Source of the DNA: Calditrichota bacterium
GTDB lineage: Bacteria > Calditrichota > Calditrichia > RBG-13-44-9
Reading direction: 5' to 3'
Assembly (NCBI GenBank): GCA_024276455.1
Contig: JAJRXE010000363.1
Location: forward strand, 1-8,611
Length of the DNA stretch: 8,611 nucleotides
Shown here: piece by piece, positions 6,474-8,611 of the stretch
How the letters are laid out: each line of letters opens with the position of its first letter
Position numbering within the stretch: position 1 is the stretch's first letter
Notes under the pieces: generated by a model
What the model was told of the DNA's origin: nothing
What the model saw: the letters and a program-made list of their open reading frames with translations, nothing else
Database searches by the model: none
Made by a program: the position numbers and the translations under genes

Positions 6474-7387
6474 TTCTCCTCCTCCAGCACTTCCAGAAAC
6501 ACATCCTCGATGCTGGGCGCTTCTGTCTTCCACTCCTGCAAACCACCACCGGTTTGAGTCTGCCAGGCCTGCCAATCGGCCGCCCGGGGCTGCCGGGTGA
6601 AACTGACATGCAACACATCCCCAAACATCTGAATGCTGTGAACCGTTGGAATACTTCGAAAAAACTCTTGCAGCCGGAAGAGGTTACTTCCCCGCACCCG
6701 GTAAAGCGGGTAGGAGAAACGCCTTTTCAGGTTTGCCGGGGTATCTTCTGCCACAATCCGCCCCTGAAAACACAGCCCCACCCGGTCGCACTCGTCCGCT
6801 TCGTCCATGTAAGCGGTGGAGACCAGAATGGTGGTGCCTTCTTTTTGAACCGAGTGCAATATTTCCCAGAACTCCTGTCGGGACACCGGATCGACTCCAA
6901 AGGTTGGTTCGTCCAGCACCAGCACCTGGGGGGTGTGAATTAAGGCACAGGAGAGAGCCAGTTTTTGTTTCATGCCGCCGGAAAGGTTGGCGGCCGGGCG
7001 ATTTTTAAACGGTCCCAGTCTGGAAAAATGGTACAGCATTTCCAGACGGGCGCGACGCTCGGCCTCTGGCACCTGGAATAATTCGGCAAAGAAGTGAAGG
7101 TTCTGTTCCACCGTCAGGTCGGGGTAGAGTGAAAAACGCTGCGGCATGTAACCCAAGAGGGAGCGGATTTTAGTCCTCTGCTGACGGACATCCAGCCCTT
7201 TTACCCGCACCTCGCCGGCATCGGGCATCACCAGGGTGCAAATGATGCGCATCAAGGTGGTTTTTCCGGCTCCATCGGGACCAATCAAACCGTACAATTC
7301 TCCTTCCCGTACCTGAAAATTCATTCCTCGCAGGGCCTCAATGTGGCCAAAACGCTTTTTCAAATCTCGCACTTCGATGGCATTCAT
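6470..7387 (-). CDS. ABC exporter ATPase, first nucleotide-binding subunit (NBD1; YbhF N-half-like)
   Basis: Cytoplasmic ATPase subunit, 305 residues. Motifs: Walker A GPDGAGKT at 36-43, Q-loop Gln83 in YMPQRFSLY, canonical signature LSGGM at 135-139, and Walker B VLVLDE at 155-160 with the catalytic Glu160. The H-loop histidine is replaced: STAYMDEADEC has Ala192 (codon GCT at 6812-6814), two base changes from a His codon. E. coli YbhF likewise has a Ser there in its N-terminal half, so this is probably a family trait and not damage. A C-terminal extension of about 80 residues ends in SIEDVFLEVLEEEK, common in ABC-2 exporter ATPases. The start at 7387 fits the family (MNAIEVRDLKKRFG), but the ribosome-binding site is poor: only GGGAAAACGAA-like purines precede it. 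The stop overlaps the next start by four bases. Confidence 0.93.
   Translation of the reverse strand: MNAIEVRDLKKRFGHIEALRGMNFQVREGELYGLIGPDGAGKTTLMRIICTLVMPDAGEVRVKGLDVRQQRTKIRSLLGYMPQRFSLYPDLTVEQNLHFFAELFQVPEAERRARLEMLYHFSRLGPFKNRPAANLSGGMKQKLALSCALIHTPQVLVLDEPTFGVDPVSRQEFWEILHSVQKEGTTILVSTAYMDEADECDRVGLCFQGRIVAEDTPANLKRRFSYPLYRVRGSNLFRLQEFFRSIPTVHSIQMFGDVLHVSFTRQPRAADWQAWQTQTGGGLQEWKTEAPSIEDVFLEVLEEEK
6474..6485 (-). promoter_or_regulatory. Ribosome-binding site of NBD2 encoded by the Glu-rich tail of NBD1
   Basis: On the minus strand the sequence just before the ATG at 6473 is GGAGGAGGAGAA. It contains AGGAGG (6478-6483) and overlapping GGAG registers. The same bases encode the EEEK C-terminus of the upstream ATPase. 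It supports the 256-residue start and implies translational coupling. Confidence 0.85.
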
Positions 7388-7411
7388 ATTTCGTTTTCCC
7401 GGGGGTTTCGC

Positions 7412-7465
7412 CTACCAGCCCAATTTTTTTCGCAACAGGCGAGCCGCGGCCCGGCTGATGGTAAG
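7412..7465 (-). pseudogene. In-frame continuation of the response regulator beyond an amber stop
   Basis: Directly after the TAG at 7466-7468, the same frame encodes LTISRAAARLLRKKLGW and then TAG at 7412-7414. This is what the end of a LytTR domain normally looks like: the last strand with the conserved Ser-Arg, then the C-terminal helix ending near LGW. No plausible start lies within it, so it is not a separate gene. With one residue in place of the amber codon the protein would be 253 residues long and end 24 bp before the ABC ATPase gene. The segment is either lost by a nonsense mutation, hidden by a base-call error, or reached by readthrough. Confidence 0.8.
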
Positions 7466-8173
7466 CTAGCTGTTGCGGCTGTCTTTCATGGCCATTTTGT
7501 AATTACCACTGAACCAGGCTTCGATGCTCTTTACGAAATCCAGGTTGACAATGGTGGAGCGGTGAATGCGAAAAAATTTTTCCGGGTCGAGCCGTTTCTC
7601 CAGTTCTTCCAGGGTGTAATTAAGCAGATATTTTTTATCTTTCAGATAGGCAAACACCAGCTTATTGCGGGTGGCAAAGTAAACAATTTCCTGATCCTGC
7701 AAAATGTAAATCCGGTCGCCTACTTTGGAGGGAATCCGCCTTAGGTAATTCTGCCGGGGTTGCCACTGGCGAATCAGCTCTTGCAGCTGGCGGAGGTCCG
7801 TTGAATTCCCGGAAGAGGCGCCGAGGCGCTGGCGAACTTTCTGCAGCGCCTGCCGAAACCGTTCCTGTGAAAACGGCTTGAGCAAATAGTCCACGGCCTG
7901 CAGTTCGAAGGCTTGAATGGCGTACTGATCGTAAGCCGTGGTGAACACCACCGCGGGCGGTTGCTCTAACAGGCGCAGCAAGTCGATACCGGAGATGTCG
8001 GGCAAATGAATGTCCAGCAGCAGAAGGTCCGGCTGAAGACGCTCGATTTTTCCGACGGCTTCTTCTCCCGCCGCCGCAAAACCCACCACCTCCACATCGT
8101 CCTCCTCGGCCAGAAAATCCTCCAGACGCTGCCGAGCCGGTGCTTCATCTTCTACAATGAATACCCGCATCAT
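7466..8173 (-). CDS. LytTR-family response regulator, ending early at an in-frame TAG
   Basis: DNA-binding response regulator of the LytR/AlgR type, 235 residues as read. The receiver domain (about 1-118) has acidic Glu8-Asp9, phospho-acceptor Asp54 in LLLLDIHLPD, Thr78/Thr79 and Lys99-Pro100. A Gln/Arg-rich linker leads to the LytTR domain (about 146 onward), with DRIYIL, the dimension FFRIHRSTIVNLDFVKSIE at 200-218 and GNYKMAMKDS. The frame then meets TAG within the domain; the missing end is present in frame downstream (see 7412-7465). The start at 8173 overlaps the kinase stop (ATGA); a second ATG follows at once (MRVFIVEDE), and GAGG sits a few bases upstream, serving either. Partner of the adjacent kinase and probable regulator of the transporter genes behind it. 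If the truncation is real, DNA binding is probably impaired. Confidence 0.9.
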   Translation of the reverse strand: MMRVFIVEDEAPARQRLEDFLAEEDDVEVVGFAAAGEEAVGKIERLQPDLLLLDIHLPDISGIDLLRLLEQPPAVVFTTAYDQYAIQAFELQAVDYLLKPFSQERFRQALQKVRQRLGASSGNSTDLRQLQELIRQWQPRQNYLRRIPSKVGDRIYILQDQEIVYFATRNKLVFAYLKDKKYLLNYTLEELEKRLDPEKFFRIHRSTIVNLDFVKSIEAWFSGNYKMAMKDSRNS

Positions 8174-8611
8174 TCTTCCCTCACTGGAATTTTCAGTTTC
8201 ACCATCGTCCCTCCTCCCGGACGGGAACTAATTTGCACCAAATGATCTTCCTTAAACCTCATGGACAAGCGGCGGGAAATATTATCCAGGGCGTGTCCGG
8301 GAAGCGGCAGTTGCCGCTGCACTTCCGGGGGAATGCCACGGCCGTTATCCGCCACGGAAATCTCAATAACTCGCTCGCCTTCTTTCACCTCGATGGTCAG
8401 ATGCAGCGGCCTGTTCCGATCCGGCCAGGCGTGCTGGACGGCATTTTCCACCAGCGGCTGGAGCAGAAACAGGGGCACCGGATAATCGCTCTTCCGCAAC
8501 GACACCTTCCAGGTCACCCCCAGTTTTTCCGGAAAACGCGCCTGCAGCAATTCCAGGTATTTCCGGGTAAACTCCAGCTCTTCTTGCAGGGGAATTGCTT
8601 CCCGGCCGGAA
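8170..8611 (-). CDS. LytS/YehU-type sensor histidine kinase, C-terminal part
   Basis: Partner kinase of the LytTR regulator; 146 residues are visible and the frame stays open to the window edge, so the N-terminus, membrane segments and phospho-accepting His lie outside. The visible part begins with the end of the His_kinase (PF06580-type) domain: IPLQEELEFTRKYLELLQARF, a stretch typical of this family. The ATPase domain follows with LLQPLVENAVQHAW (N box), VADNGRGIP (G1 box), GHALDNISRRL (the G2-like segment) and the closing GGGTMVKLKIPV. The first in-frame ATG, at 8550, falls inside the conserved domain and is not a start. The stop overlaps the regulator start by four bases, so the two are translationally coupled. 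The signal sensed cannot be inferred. Confidence 0.93.
   Translation of the reverse strand, partial: SGREAIPLQEELEFTRKYLELLQARFPEKLGVTWKVSLRKSDYPVPLFLLQPLVENAVQHAWPDRNRPLHLTIEVKEGERVIEISVADNGRGIPPEVQRQLPLPGHALDNISRRLSMRFKEDHLVQISSRPGGGTMVKLKIPVREE

Noticed and set aside
6474..6575. N-terminal extension of NBD2 (34 codons)
   Set aside because: It overlaps the end of NBD1 and has no ABC ATPase similarity; the start at 6473 has a strong ribosome-binding site and the usual family beginning.
6812..6814. H-loop Ala192 in NBD1 as a sequencing error
   Set aside because: GCT needs two base changes to become a His codon, and the homologous half of E. coli YbhF also lacks the His, so it is most likely genuine.
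7466..7468. Pyrrolysine-type recoding of the TAG
   Set aside because: Nothing in the window supports a recoding system, and the second TAG at 7412-7414 acts as a normal end. A point mutation, base-call error or simple readthrough is more economical.

Overview
This looks like one bacterial chromosome segment with a G+C content of roughly one half. It has two divergent blocks that run toward each other around a tRNA gene. The left block (plus strand) is housekeeping: the C-terminal three quarters of guaA (GMP synthase), 17 bp, an intact glmS (glucosamine-6-phosphate synthase), a rho-independent terminator, then a free-standing tRNA-Leu(CAG) with its own probable promoter and terminator. The right block (minus strand) reads inward from the right edge: a LytS-type sensor histidine kinase (C-terminal part only), a LytTR response regulator, two ABC ATPases and two ABC-2 permeases, apparently one operon of six genes.

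The organism cannot be named from this window. Clear Shine-Dalgarno sites precede most genes. The tRNA has a promoter candidate matching the -33/-7 pattern described for Bacteroidota (TTG, 20 nt, TAnnTTTG). Together these would fit a lineage of the broader Bacteroidota/Fibrobacterota/Calditrichota neighbourhood that still uses Shine-Dalgarno sites, but this is a weak inference.

The transport genes resemble the Escherichia coli ybhF-ybhS-ybhR module, except that the two nucleotide-binding domains (NBDs) fused in YbhF are separate proteins here. NBD1 lacks the H-loop histidine but has a normal LSGGM signature; NBD2 has the histidine but a degenerate LPLGF signature. In a heterodimer both defects fall in the same composite site, predicting one catalytic and one degenerate ATP site. 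The kinase and regulator presumably sense a signal and control the exporter. No membrane-fusion (HlyD-like) or TolC-like gene is visible in the window.

The most striking observation is in the response regulator. Its reading frame stops at an amber codon inside the LytTR DNA-binding domain, yet the same frame continues for 17 more codons that encode exactly the expected end of a LytTR domain before a second TAG. This is either a one-base nonsense mutation, a sequence error or readthrough. It matters because the lost segment carries the conserved Ser-Arg motif and the final helix, and because the next gene has the weakest ribosome-binding site of the complete minus-strand genes.

The 212 bp between the tRNA terminator and the end of the transporter operon holds no gene. 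It contains only hairpins, including a candidate terminator for the minus-strand operon.
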